This document shows positions 1 to 5,344 of a stretch of DNA of 5,344 nt, one piece after another; the first letter of the stretch is position 1, and each line of letters opens with the position of its first letter. A model generated the notes under the pieces. It was not told the origin of the DNA. It was given only the letters and a program-made list of their open reading frames with translations, and searched no databases. A program made the translations under genes and the position numbers. Source of the DNA: Verrucomicrobiota bacterium (GTDB lineage Bacteria; Verrucomicrobiota; Verrucomicrobiia; Limisphaerales; UBA1100); assembly GCA_015660155.1 (NCBI GenBank), contig DQLO01000285.1, positions 1 through 5,344 of the forward strand, given 5' to 3'.

Positions 1-483
1 ATTTTGTTCCAGCGGCGTGTCGCCCGGATTCACCACCAGATAATCCTCGTAGTAAATGACGCGCTCGAGGTGGCGGCCGGTCATGTCCAGCATCAGGCCG
101 AGGCGCGAGGGCATGCACTTGAAAAACCAAATGTGCGTGGCCGGCACCGAAAGATCGATGTGGCCCATCCGCTCGCGGCGCACGCGCGCGAGAGTGACTT
201 CGACGCCGCAACGATCGCAGACGACGCCTTTGTATTTGATGCGCTTGTATTTGCCGCACGAGCATTCCCAGTCCTTGACAGGGCCAAAGATGCGTTCGCA
301 AAAGAGACCACCTTTCTCGGGCTTGAAGGTGCGGTAGTTGATGGTCTCGGGGTTTTTGACCTCGCCCTTGGACCAGCGGCGGATGGATTCGGGGCCGGCG
401 ACGGACAGGGCGACGTGATCCACGAGGTTCACGCGTTCGAGTCCCAGCAACTCACGGGCGGATTGATTGGCAATGGCGCTCAT
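1..483 (-). CDS. rpoC: DNA-directed RNA polymerase subunit beta' (RpoC), N-terminal 161 residues, cut by window edge
   Basis: RpoC is the largest core RNA polymerase subunit. It forms one jaw of the clamp and carries the catalytic Mg-binding aspartates, which lie downstream of this fragment. The ATG at 483-481 opens a frame that stays open to the window edge, giving 161 codons of a protein usually near 1,400 residues. The N-terminal zinc ribbon is intact: Cys74, Cys76, Cys89 and Cys92 in [20 protein letters not shown] (nt 208-264), with the same Cys spacing as E. coli C70/C72/C85/C88. The preceding stretch, [20 protein letters not shown] (residues 46-65), and the following ERMGHIDL (104-111) are conserved in beta' proteins. 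The clamp stretch [16 protein letters not shown] (143-158) resembles PVC-group sequences as I remember them. The gene starts 29 nt after the rpoB stop and is surely cotranscribed with it. Nothing looks broken; the missing C-terminus is only the window edge. Confidence 0.97.
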   Translation of the reverse strand, partial: MSAIANQSARELLGLERVNLVDHVALSVAGPESIRRWSKGEVKNPETINYRTFKPEKGGLFCERIFGPVKDWECSCGKYKRIKYKGVVCDRCGVEVTLARVRRERMGHIDLSVPATHIWFFKCMPSRLGLMLDMTGRHLERVIYYEDYLVVNPGDTPLEQN

Positions 484-493
484 ATTTTTTTCC
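484..493 (-). promoter_or_regulatory. weak ribosome binding site of rpoC
   Basis: Reading toward rpoC, a short GGA is followed by a run of A and a T just before the ATG (GGAAAAAAATATG). This leaves about 7 nt between GGA and the start. It is only a three-base match to the anti-Shine-Dalgarno sequence, set in an A-rich stretch that should stay unstructured. It supports the start at 483 but is not a strong site. Translation may also be helped by coupling to rpoB, whose stop lies 29 nt upstream. Confidence 0.4.
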
Positions 494-512
494 AAATTAC
501 TTTTGTTTCAGG

Positions 513-3500
513 TTAGCTGGCGAGGATGGCCAGCGTGTCATCGGCTTCGGATTGGTTGTCGGCGGGGTTGGTGTAGCCCACGCCCACCTCGAGGCCGAGG
601 GACTTCATTTCCTTGACGAGCACGTTGAAGGATTCAGGGATGCCGGCGTCCAGCGTGTTGTCGCCCTTCACGATGCTTTCGTAAATGCGGGTGCGGCCCT
701 GCACGTCATCGGATTTGACGGTGAGCAGTTCCTGCAAGGTGTAGGCCGCGCCGTACGCTTCCATCGCCCACACTTCCATTTCGCCGAAACGCTGACCACC
801 GTACTGCGCCTTGCCGCCCAACGGTTGCTGGGTGACGAGGCTGTAGGGGCCCACCGCGCGGGCGTGAATTTTATCCGCCACGAGATGGCCGAGCTTCATC
901 ATATAAATGTAGCCGACCACGATTTCCTGATCGAAACGATCACCGCTGTGACCGTCATACAAATAAGCCTTGCCGTTTTCGCCGACCAATTTGTCGCTGC
1001 TCAAGGCTTCCGCCTGTACGAGGTATTTGCGAATCTCCGTTTCCGGGACGCCATCAAACACCGGTGTGGCAAAGCTCAAGCCCAGCAGTTTGGCGGCCCA
1101 GCCCAAATGCGTCTCGAGCACCTGCCCCACGTTCATGCGCGAGGGCACGCCGAGGGGGTTGAGCACGATGTCCACCGGGGTGCCGTCCTTGAGGTAGGGC
1201 ATATCCTCCTCGGGCACGATCTTGGCGACCACGCCTTTGTTGCCGTGGCGGCCGGCCATTTTGTCGCCAACTGAAAGCTTGCGCTTGGAGGCGATGTAAA
1301 CTTTCACCTGCTTGACCACGCCGGGATCCACATCGGTGCCGGCTTCCACGCGGCCCGCTTCTTCGGCGTGGGCTGTTTTCAAATCCTCAAAGCGCTTGAG
1401 GAAGGCCGCGAGGATTTCGTTGATCTTGTTGCGGATGGGCGAGGGATCAATCTCAATCTTGTCGTAAACACTCGCCAGCTTGCGCAGGAGAGTTTTGGTG
1501 ATCTTGCGGTTGGCGGGGATGATGATCTCGCCGGTCTCGCTGTTCACCACATCGAGCGGGATTTTTTCGCCGAGCAAAATGTTCGACAACGACTCGGTGA
1601 GTTGCTCCCGCAAATCGGTGAGCCGTTTCTTGAATTCATCGGCCACCTGTTTCTCACCTTTTTTGCTGGACGTTTTAGTGTCCCGCTCCTTTTTAGAGGA
1701 AACCTTCACATCCATCACGATGCCGTAAGTACCGCTGGGCACCTTGAGCGAGGTGTCCTTCACGTCGGCGGCCTTCTCGCCAAAAATGGCGCGCAACAGA
1801 CGCTCTTCGGGGGCCAGCTCGGTTTCGCTCTTGGGCGTGATTTTGCCAACGAGAATGTCGCCCGGCTTCACTTCCGCGCCCACGCGGATGACGCCGTCGG
1901 CGGTCAAATCGGCCAGCGCTTCCTCGCCCACGTTGGGGATGTCGCGTGTGATTTCTTCCGGCCCCAGCTTGGTGTCGCGCGCGCCCACGTCGTATTCCGC
2001 GATGTGGATGGAGGTGAACACGTCATCCTTCACCACGCGTTGGCTGAGCATGATGGCGTCCTCAAAGTTGTAGCCATTCCACGGCATGAACGCGACGAGC
2101 ACATTCTTGCCGAGCGCCAGTTCGCCGTCATCGGTGCAGGGGCCGTCGGCAATGACCTGGCCCTTTTTCACGGATTCACCCAAATGCACCAGCGGTTTTT
2201 GGTTCACGCAAGTGCCGGCATTGGAGCGCATGAATTTGCGCAATTCGTACACCCAAATGCCCCCTTCGGGGTCGTGCTTGAATTTCCGTTTGCTGACCGG
2301 CATCTCGCCGTTCTTGGTGATTATGATGCGCTCGCCAGTGACGGAGGCAATCTTGCCCGCCACTTCAGCTTTCACCACCGCGCACGAATCCTCGGCCAAA
2401 CGCCGCTCCATGCCCGTCGCCACCAAAGGCGATTCGGTAATCAATAACGGCACGGCTTGGCGTTGCATGTTCGAGCCCATCAACGCGCGGTTCGCGTCAT
2501 CGTGCTCGAGGAAGGGAATCAACCCCGCCGCCACGGACACCAATTGCTTGGGCGACACATCCATGTAATGGACGCCCTTGGGTTCCACATCGATGAAATC
2601 ACCTCGGCGCCGACAAGTCACAAACTCGGTCAAAAATTTTCCCTTGTCGTCAATCTTCGCATTGGCCTGAGCCACCGTGAAGTTTTCCTCGGCATCGGCG
2701 GTAAGGTAATCGATCTTTTCCGTGACGCGCCCTTTCTCCACCTTGCGATAGGGGCTCTCAAGAAAGCCGTAATCGTTCACGCGGGCAAACGTCGCGAGAC
2801 TCGCGATGAGGCCGATGTTTGGGCCTTCGGGAGTTTCCACCGGGCAAATGCGGCCGTAATGGCTCGGGTGCACATCGCGCACCTCAAAGCCCGCGCGCTC
2901 GCGCGACAAGCCGCCCGGGCCCAATGCGGAGAGGCGGCGCTTGTGCGTCGTCTCGGCCAGCGGATTGATTTGATCCATGAACTGGCTGAGCTGGCTGCGC
3001 CCAAAGAAATCGCGGATCACCGCGGAAAGCGCTTTCGGATTCACCAACTTGGCAGGCGTCATCGTGCCGCTTTCGCGATCGAAAAGCGTCATGCGCTCTT
3101 TCACCAAACGCTCCGTGCGGGCGAGCCCCACGCGGCATTGGTTGGAAAGCAATTCGCCCACGGTGCGCACGCGGCGGCTACCGAGGTGATCAATATCGTC
3201 CAGCACGCCGCCGCCCATTTTGAGCGTAAGCAAATAGCGGGTGGCCTCCACCAAATCGTGGCGGGTGAGCACGCGCGATTGTTTGGGATCCTCGAAGCCG
3301 AGTTTCTGGCCAATCTTGTAACGGCCCACGCGACCGAGGTCGTAGCGTTTGGGATCAAAGAACAGGCGCTTGAGCAGCGCGCGGCTGTTGGCCACCGTGG
3401 GCGGATCGCCCGGGCGCAGACGGCTGTAAATTTCCTTGAGCGCTTCCTCCTCGTTGTGAGTCGGATCCTTCTTCATGCACTTGATGATGAGGCCCTCGTC

Positions 3501-4364
3501 GCGGGTGGTGTCCACCACGCGAATCTTGTCCTTGCTCACCGCCGCAATTTGCTTGAGCACCGCCTTGGAGAGCGGCTCAAACGCACGCGCCACGATCACG
3601 TTTTTCTCCATGTCCACCGCGTCCTCCACCAACACGAGGTTGGCAAGGTTCACGTGCTTCTCGGCGGCCTTGAGCGTGATCTCCTCGATGTCGTAAAACA
3701 GCTCAAGAATTTCCGTGTCCGTGCCCTTGAGTTTCTCGTCCTCGAGAAAACACAGCGCGCGGAAAAATGTGGTGATCAGAAATTTGCGACGCCGCTTCTT
3801 GCGATCCAGATAAACATACAGCAAATCACTGGTATCATACTGCGCCTCAAACCACGAACCGCGATCCGGGATAATGCGAAACGAATGCAGCATCTTGCCA
3901 TTGGCATGCTTCGAGGCCTCGAAGGCCAAACCGGGCGAACGGTGCAACTGGCTGACCACCACGCGCTCGGCGCCATTGATCACAAAACTGCCGGAGGGCG
4001 TCATCAGGGGCATCTCGCCCATAAACACTTTTTCCTCCTTCACCCCCTTGCCTTCCTTGAGCTGGAAGGTCACGTAAAGTGCCGCGCCATAGGTGGCGCC
4101 ATCCTCGAGCGACTCAAGCCAGCTTTGCTTGGGCGGGCTGATCTCGTAACTATGGAAATCGAGCATGATATTTCCATCGTAGCTTTCGATGGGAAACACC
4201 TCCTTGAACACAGCCTGAAGGCCTTCGTTCTTGCGCTTATCGGGCGCGGTGTTGATCTGCAGAAAATCGACGTAAGAGTCGCTCTGGATTTCAATGAGGT
4301 TGGGCGGTTCAATGACCTCTTTAATTTTGCCGTAGTTGATCCGCTCGTTTTTGTTCGCTGCCAT
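513..4364 (-). CDS. rpoB: DNA-directed RNA polymerase subunit beta (RpoB), complete, 1283 aa
   Basis: RpoB is the second-largest core RNA polymerase subunit. With beta' it forms the catalytic cleft and the rifampicin pocket. The ATG at 4364-4362 gives the expected N-terminus ([19 protein letters not shown], residues 9-27) and the stop is TAA. Visible in order: the protrusion motif [20 protein letters not shown] (116-135); lobe; rifampicin-resistance region (about 455-481); [19 protein letters not shown] (502-520); GYNFEDAIM with Glu768/Asp769; flap segment [11 protein letters not shown] (854-864); active-site [12 protein letters not shown] with Lys1035 and Lys1043, equivalent to E. coli K1065/K1073; and the C-terminal clamp segment [19 protein letters not shown] (1194-1212). 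It is 59 residues shorter than E. coli RpoB (1342), mainly through a reduced first insertion around residues 205-295. The second insertion (about 887-1008) is present and charged, with a Lys/Ser-rich entry. The C-terminal tail after about residue 1263 is short and acidic. No frameshift or missing catalytic residue is seen. Confidence 0.99.
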   Translation of the reverse strand: MAANKNERINYGKIKEVIEPPNLIEIQSDSYVDFLQINTAPDKRKNEGLQAVFKEVFPIESYDGNIMLDFHSYEISPPKQSWLESLEDGATYGAALYVTFQLKEGKGVKEEKVFMGEMPLMTPSGSFVINGAERVVVSQLHRSPGLAFEASKHANGKMLHSFRIIPDRGSWFEAQYDTSDLLYVYLDRKKRRRKFLITTFFRALCFLEDEKLKGTDTEILELFYDIEEITLKAAEKHVNLANLVLVEDAVDMEKNVIVARAFEPLSKAVLKQIAAVSKDKIRVVDTTRDEGLIIKCMKKDPTHNEEEALKEIYSRLRPGDPPTVANSRALLKRLFFDPKRYDLGRVGRYKIGQKLGFEDPKQSRVLTRHDLVEATRYLLTLKMGGGVLDDIDHLGSRRVRTVGELLSNQCRVGLARTERLVKERMTLFDRESGTMTPAKLVNPKALSAVIRDFFGRSQLSQFMDQINPLAETTHKRRLSALGPGGLSRERAGFEVRDVHPSHYGRICPVETPEGPNIGLIASLATFARVNDYGFLESPYRKVEKGRVTEKIDYLTADAEENFTVAQANAKIDDKGKFLTEFVTCRRRGDFIDVEPKGVHYMDVSPKQLVSVAAGLIPFLEHDDANRALMGSNMQRQAVPLLITESPLVATGMERRLAEDSCAVVKAEVAGKIASVTGERIIITKNGEMPVSKRKFKHDPEGGIWVYELRKFMRSNAGTCVNQKPLVHLGESVKKGQVIADGPCTDDGELALGKNVLVAFMPWNGYNFEDAIMLSQRVVKDDVFTSIHIAEYDVGARDTKLGPEEITRDIPNVGEEALADLTADGVIRVGAEVKPGDILVGKITPKSETELAPEERLLRAIFGEKAADVKDTSLKVPSGTYGIVMDVKVSSKKERDTKTSSKKGEKQVADEFKKRLTDLREQLTESLSNILLGEKIPLDVVNSETGEIIIPANRKITKTLLRKLASVYDKIEIDPSPIRNKINEILAAFLKRFEDLKTAHAEEAGRVEAGTDVDPGVVKQVKVYIASKRKLSVGDKMAGRHGNKGVVAKIVPEEDMPYLKDGTPVDIVLNPLGVPSRMNVGQVLETHLGWAAKLLGLSFATPVFDGVPETEIRKYLVQAEALSSDKLVGENGKAYLYDGHSGDRFDQEIVVGYIYMMKLGHLVADKIHARAVGPYSLVTQQPLGGKAQYGGQRFGEMEVWAMEAYGAAYTLQELLTVKSDDVQGRTRIYESIVKGDNTLDAGIPESFNVLVKEMKSLGLEVGVGYTNPADNQSEADDTLAILAS
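2922..3002 (-). other. rpoB: rifampicin-resistance determining region of rpoB
   Basis: This stretch encodes residues 455-481, aligned without gaps to E. coli RpoB 507-533 (offset 52). Key contacts match the sensitive type: Asp464 (E. coli D516), His474 (H526), Arg477 (R529) and Ser479 (S531). Differences from E. coli are Ile466 (N518), Ala470 (S522), Thr472 (I524) and Leu478 (I530). Ala at 522 and Leu at 530 are common natural residues in other bacteria. Ile at 518 is less familiar to me. From sequence alone the pocket looks rifampicin-sensitive, but this is inference. Confidence 0.9.
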
Positions 4365-4378
4365 ATCGCTATTTGTCC
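4365..4378 (-). promoter_or_regulatory. poor ribosome binding site of rpoB
   Basis: Upstream of the rpoB ATG the message reads CGGACAAATAGCGATATG. The only Shine-Dalgarno-like bases are GGA at 4378-4376, 11 nt from the ATG, which is farther than ideal. No GGAG or AGGA lies nearer. The start is supported by the conserved protein N-terminus rather than by this site. Confidence 0.3.
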
Positions 4379-4392
4379 GTGTCGGCCACTGG

Positions 4393-4409
4393 CCGGCGGG
4401 GTTGCCCCC
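4393..4409 (-). repeat. short copy of a GC-rich hairpin motif near the rpoB start
   Basis: On the transcript strand this reads GGGGGCAACCCCGCCGG. It is a shorter version of the motif at 4498-4518, which has the same CAACCCC-GCCGG core with a longer G run and an extra GC. Alone it can fold as a 4-bp GGGG/CCCC hairpin with a 3-nt loop, ending about 28 nt before the rpoB ATG. The two copies are offset by about 105 nt in the same orientation. Confidence 0.6.
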
Positions 4410-4468
4410 AAATTGTTGTCACGTTTTAACCCATCCAAGAGCGGCTCCGCGGATCCGCCTGTGTGTGC

Positions 4469-4494
4469 CCCCGGTCGATGCAAAATCGCCGGGG
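4469..4494 (-). promoter_or_regulatory. hairpin in the rplL-rpoB gap (second strong stem)
   Basis: The arms CCCCGG/CCGGGG enclose a further CGAT/ATCG pairing. The result is a 10-bp stem with one bulged A and a 5-nt loop on the transcript. It lies directly after the 4499-4522 hairpin, separated by 4 nt. No T run follows it, so it is not a canonical intrinsic terminator. A role as a partial terminator, pause or RNase III processing site is an inference from its position in the operon. Confidence 0.55.
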
Positions 4495-4497
4495 CGA

Positions 4498-4518
4498 CCG
4501 GCGGGGGTTGCGCCCCCC
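4498..4518 (-). repeat. long copy of the GC-rich hairpin motif
   Basis: This is the longer partner of the motif at 4393-4409, overlapping the strong hairpin at 4499-4522. Both copies share the CAACCCC and GCCGG cores on the transcript strand. They differ by a shorter G run, one C fewer and a missing GC in the rpoB-proximal copy. Confidence 0.6.
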
Positions 4519-4522
4519 GCCG
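4499..4522 (-). promoter_or_regulatory. strong 9-bp GC hairpin in the rplL-rpoB gap, possible attenuator or RNase III site
   Basis: The arms CGGCGGGGG and CCCCCGCCG pair perfectly over 9 bp around a 6-nt loop, about 21 nt after the rplL stop. On the transcript the next bases are GGTCGCC rather than a U run, so full intrinsic termination is unlikely. In E. coli the rplL-rpoB gap carries a partial terminator and an RNase III cleavage site that reduce rpoBC output relative to the ribosomal proteins. This hairpin is in the equivalent place. Function is inferred from position; the pairing is seen directly. Confidence 0.6.
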
Positions 4523-4525
4523 ATG

Positions 4526-4542
4526 CCCGGTAAAAAACCAGG
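4526..4542 (-). promoter_or_regulatory. small hairpin immediately after the rplL stop
   Basis: On the transcript CCTGGT and ACCGGG can pair over 6 bp (one G-U pair) around a loop of five T, directly abutting the rplL TAG. It is weak on its own. It makes a row of three stems within the first 74 nt of the gap, together with those at 4499-4522 and 4469-4494. Confidence 0.35.
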
Positions 4543-4920
4543 CTACTTGAGCTCGACCTTCGCGCCGGCCTCTTCGAGCGTTTTCTTGGCCGCTTCGGCC
4601 TCGTCCTTAGTCACGCCTTCGAGCAGCGCGGTGGGGGCGCTCTCCACGAGTTCCTTGGCCTCTTTCAAGCCCAGATCGCTCTTGAGGGAACGCACCGCTT
4701 TAATGCAGGGAATCTTTTTGCCACCGTCGCCGATGAGCATGACGTCGAAGGAATCCTTCTCCTCGGCTTCCTCACCGCCACCGGCGGGGCCGGCCACGGC
4801 CACCGCTGCCGGAGCGGCGGCGCTGACGTCCCATTTCTCTTCAAGTTTTTTAACCAGATCGGCGGCCTCAATCACGGTGAGGCTGCTCAAGCTGTCTACA
4901 ATTTTATCCAGATCTGCCAT
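4543..4920 (-). CDS. rplL: 50S ribosomal protein L7/L12, complete, 125 aa
   Basis: L7/L12 is the multi-copy stalk protein of the large ribosomal subunit. Its dimers sit on L10 and recruit and activate the translation GTPases EF-Tu, EF-G, IF2 and RF3. The length is close to E. coli (121 aa). Residues 1-32 form the N-terminal dimerisation and L10-binding domain ([20 protein letters not shown] onward). Residues 33-54 are an Ala/Gly/Pro-rich hinge ending in acidic residues. Residues about 58-125 are the globular factor-binding domain, with FDVML, IKAVR and [14 protein letters not shown] clearly recognisable. Two local oddities lie in the factor-binding helices. KIPCIKAVR has Pro71 and Cys72 where E. 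coli has Ala and Val, and the loop between IKAVR and LGLKEAK is one residue longer than in E. coli. The gene lies 136 nt after rplJ and 178 nt before rpoB. The start is set by the conserved MADL-type N-terminus; the stop is TAG. Confidence 0.98.
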   Translation of the reverse strand: MADLDKIVDSLSSLTVIEAADLVKKLEEKWDVSAAAPAAVAVAGPAGGGEEAEEKDSFDVMLIGDGGKKIPCIKAVRSLKSDLGLKEAKELVESAPTALLEGVTKDEAEAAKKTLEEAGAKVELK

Positions 4921-4945
4921 TTTGTTTTTTCTTTCTTTTTGTGTC
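4921..4945 (-). promoter_or_regulatory. A-rich leader of rplL without a Shine-Dalgarno core
   Basis: The message just before the rplL ATG is almost pure purine and A-rich (AAAAAGAAAGAAAAAACAAA). No GGAG, AGGA or GAGG occurs within 20 nt of the start; the best matches are AAGAA and AAAG. Such an unstructured A-rich leader may recruit the ribosome through S1-like binding or simple accessibility. This is inference. It is notable because L12 is needed in several copies per ribosome and should be translated strongly. Confidence 0.45.
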
Positions 4946-5022
4946 GTCTCGTCGTCCCCCGGGCGGGAGGGTTTTCAGTACGCCGCCTGCGTCCCGACGA
5001 TTTACAGTTGTTCGTGTTTAAC

Positions 5023-5046
5023 CGCCCGCCGCACTCGCGACGGGCG
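5023..5046 (-). promoter_or_regulatory. GC-rich hairpin after the rplJ stop
   Basis: CGCCCG and CGGGCG pair over 6 bp, followed after one mismatch by 3 more pairs and a 4-nt loop, starting about 10 nt after the rplJ TAA. No U run follows on the transcript strand, so it is not an intrinsic terminator for this operon. It could stabilise or mark a processing point between rplJ and rplL. The rest of the 136-nt rplJ-rplL gap shows no open frame or recognisable promoter. Confidence 0.4.
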
Positions 5047-5056
5047 AAATTGTTTT

Positions 5057-5344
5057 TTAGCCTTTCTCTGACTTCGCCTGAATGGCGCGCGCCAACATCG
5101 TGGCCGGCGTGCCAATCACGCGCGCAATCGCCGTGGCTGGTGCCTGGATGGTGCCCAGCAACTGGCCGCGCAGCACATCCAGCGACGGCAGGTCGGCCAG
5201 TCGGTTCACGGCCTCGCCTTCCATCCGTTCCTCGCCGAGATAACCAAAATGAATGCTCAACCGGTCGATGCTTTTGCCATATTCCTTGACCACCTTGGCC
5301 GCAGTCGCGATTTCGTTTTCGCCGGTGACCACCGCCACCTGTCC
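5057..5344 (-). CDS. rplJ: 50S ribosomal protein L10, C-terminal 95 residues, cut by window edge
   Basis: L10 anchors the L12 stalk to 23S rRNA near L11 through its N-terminal domain, which is outside the window. Only the last 95 codons and the TAA stop are visible, about the C-terminal half of a protein usually 165-180 residues long. The frame is open through the window edge, so the GTG at 5338 is an internal Val, not a start. The segment EIATAAKVVKEYGK matches the end of the globular domain. RLADLPSLDVLRGQLLGTIQ (fragment residues 48-67) matches the conserved L-x-x-LPS hinge and the start of the long L12-binding helix seen in other L10 proteins. The helix then continues as two similar 11-residue units beginning APAT and TPAT (fragment residues 68-78 and 79-89) and ends in a charged KSEKG tail. 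From the LADLPS hinge to the end is 47 residues, longer than in E. coli (about 40). Identity rests on these motifs and on position directly before rplL. Confidence 0.93.
   Translation of the reverse strand, partial: GQVAVVTGENEIATAAKVVKEYGKSIDRLSIHFGYLGEERMEGEAVNRLADLPSLDVLRGQLLGTIQAPATAIARVIGTPATMLARAIQAKSEKG

Noticed and set aside
4..516. A 170-codon plus-strand open frame opposite the rpoC start
   Set aside because: The minus strand here clearly encodes RpoC with an intact zinc ribbon, and the plus-strand product is a low-complexity shadow.
1368..2447. A 359-codon plus-strand open frame opposite the rpoB middle region
   Set aside because: Same shadow effect as above. Composition mirrors the rpoB codons, and no independent motif or ribosome binding site is seen.
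4411..4440. A possible internal promoter for rpoB (GTGACA on the transcript strand)
   Set aside because: No acceptable -10 element lies 16-18 nt downstream; that region is GC-rich. I could not support a promoter.
4449..4458. A perfect 10-bp palindrome GCGGATCCGC in the rplL-rpoB gap
   Set aside because: A 10-bp palindrome in GC-rich intergenic DNA is easily reached by chance. No second copy or operator context supports a binding site.
2457..4550. A 697-codon open frame on the plus strand, opposite the 5' half of rpoB
   Set aside because: It lies wholly antisense to conserved rpoB sequence and the adjoining gap. Its product is rich in His, Ala, Arg and Leu, as expected from reverse-reading GC-rich codons. 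It has no recognisable domain.
5023..5058. A terminator-like hairpin plus T run reading on the plus strand
   Set aside because: The 5023-5046 stem is followed on the plus strand by a run of six T. However, no plus-strand gene ends here, and the T run begins 7 nt after the stem. It corresponds to an A run around the rplJ stop on the transcribed strand.
5336..5338. GTG as a possible start of the rplJ fragment
   Set aside because: The frame continues upstream to the window edge, and the protein aligns with the middle and end of L10, so this codon is internal.

Overview
The window is a piece of the bacterial beta operon (rplJ-rplL-rpoB-rpoC), read entirely from the minus strand. From high to low coordinates it holds the last 95 codons of ribosomal protein L10 (rplJ), complete L7/L12 (rplL), the complete RNA polymerase beta subunit (rpoB, 1283 aa), and the first 161 codons of the beta' subunit (rpoC). 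Both window edges cut genes. There is no mobile element, CRISPR array, tRNA or accessory gene. The long plus-strand open frames opposite rpoB are shadows of its GC-rich coding sequence.

Organism: a moderately GC-rich bacterium. The beta subunit carries a shortened version of the first lineage-specific insertion and a full-size second one, which points away from Firmicutes and Actinobacteria. The rifampicin-pocket sequence, the RpoC N-terminus and the weak Shine-Dalgarno sequences look to me most like the PVC group, probably Verrucomicrobiota. This is inferred from remembered family sequences, not from a search.

Layout: rplJ end (5057-5344), a 136-nt gap with a GC-rich hairpin and an A-rich rplL leader, rplL (4543-4920), a 178-nt gap with several GC-rich hairpins and a repeated hairpin motif, rpoB (513-4364), a 29-nt gap, and rpoC (1-483). 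L10 and L12 form the ribosomal stalk that recruits translation factors; beta and beta' form the catalytic core of RNA polymerase. The operon therefore couples production of the two central machines of gene expression. The structured rplL-rpoB gap sits where E. coli has a partial terminator and an RNase III site that lower rpoBC expression relative to rplJL.

I do not see an undescribed system here. The points most worth a second look are the hairpin cluster with its duplicated motif before rpoB, the tandem 11-residue repeat in the L12-binding tail of L10, a one-residue insertion plus a proline in the factor-binding face of L12, and an isoleucine at a rifampicin-pocket position of RpoB.
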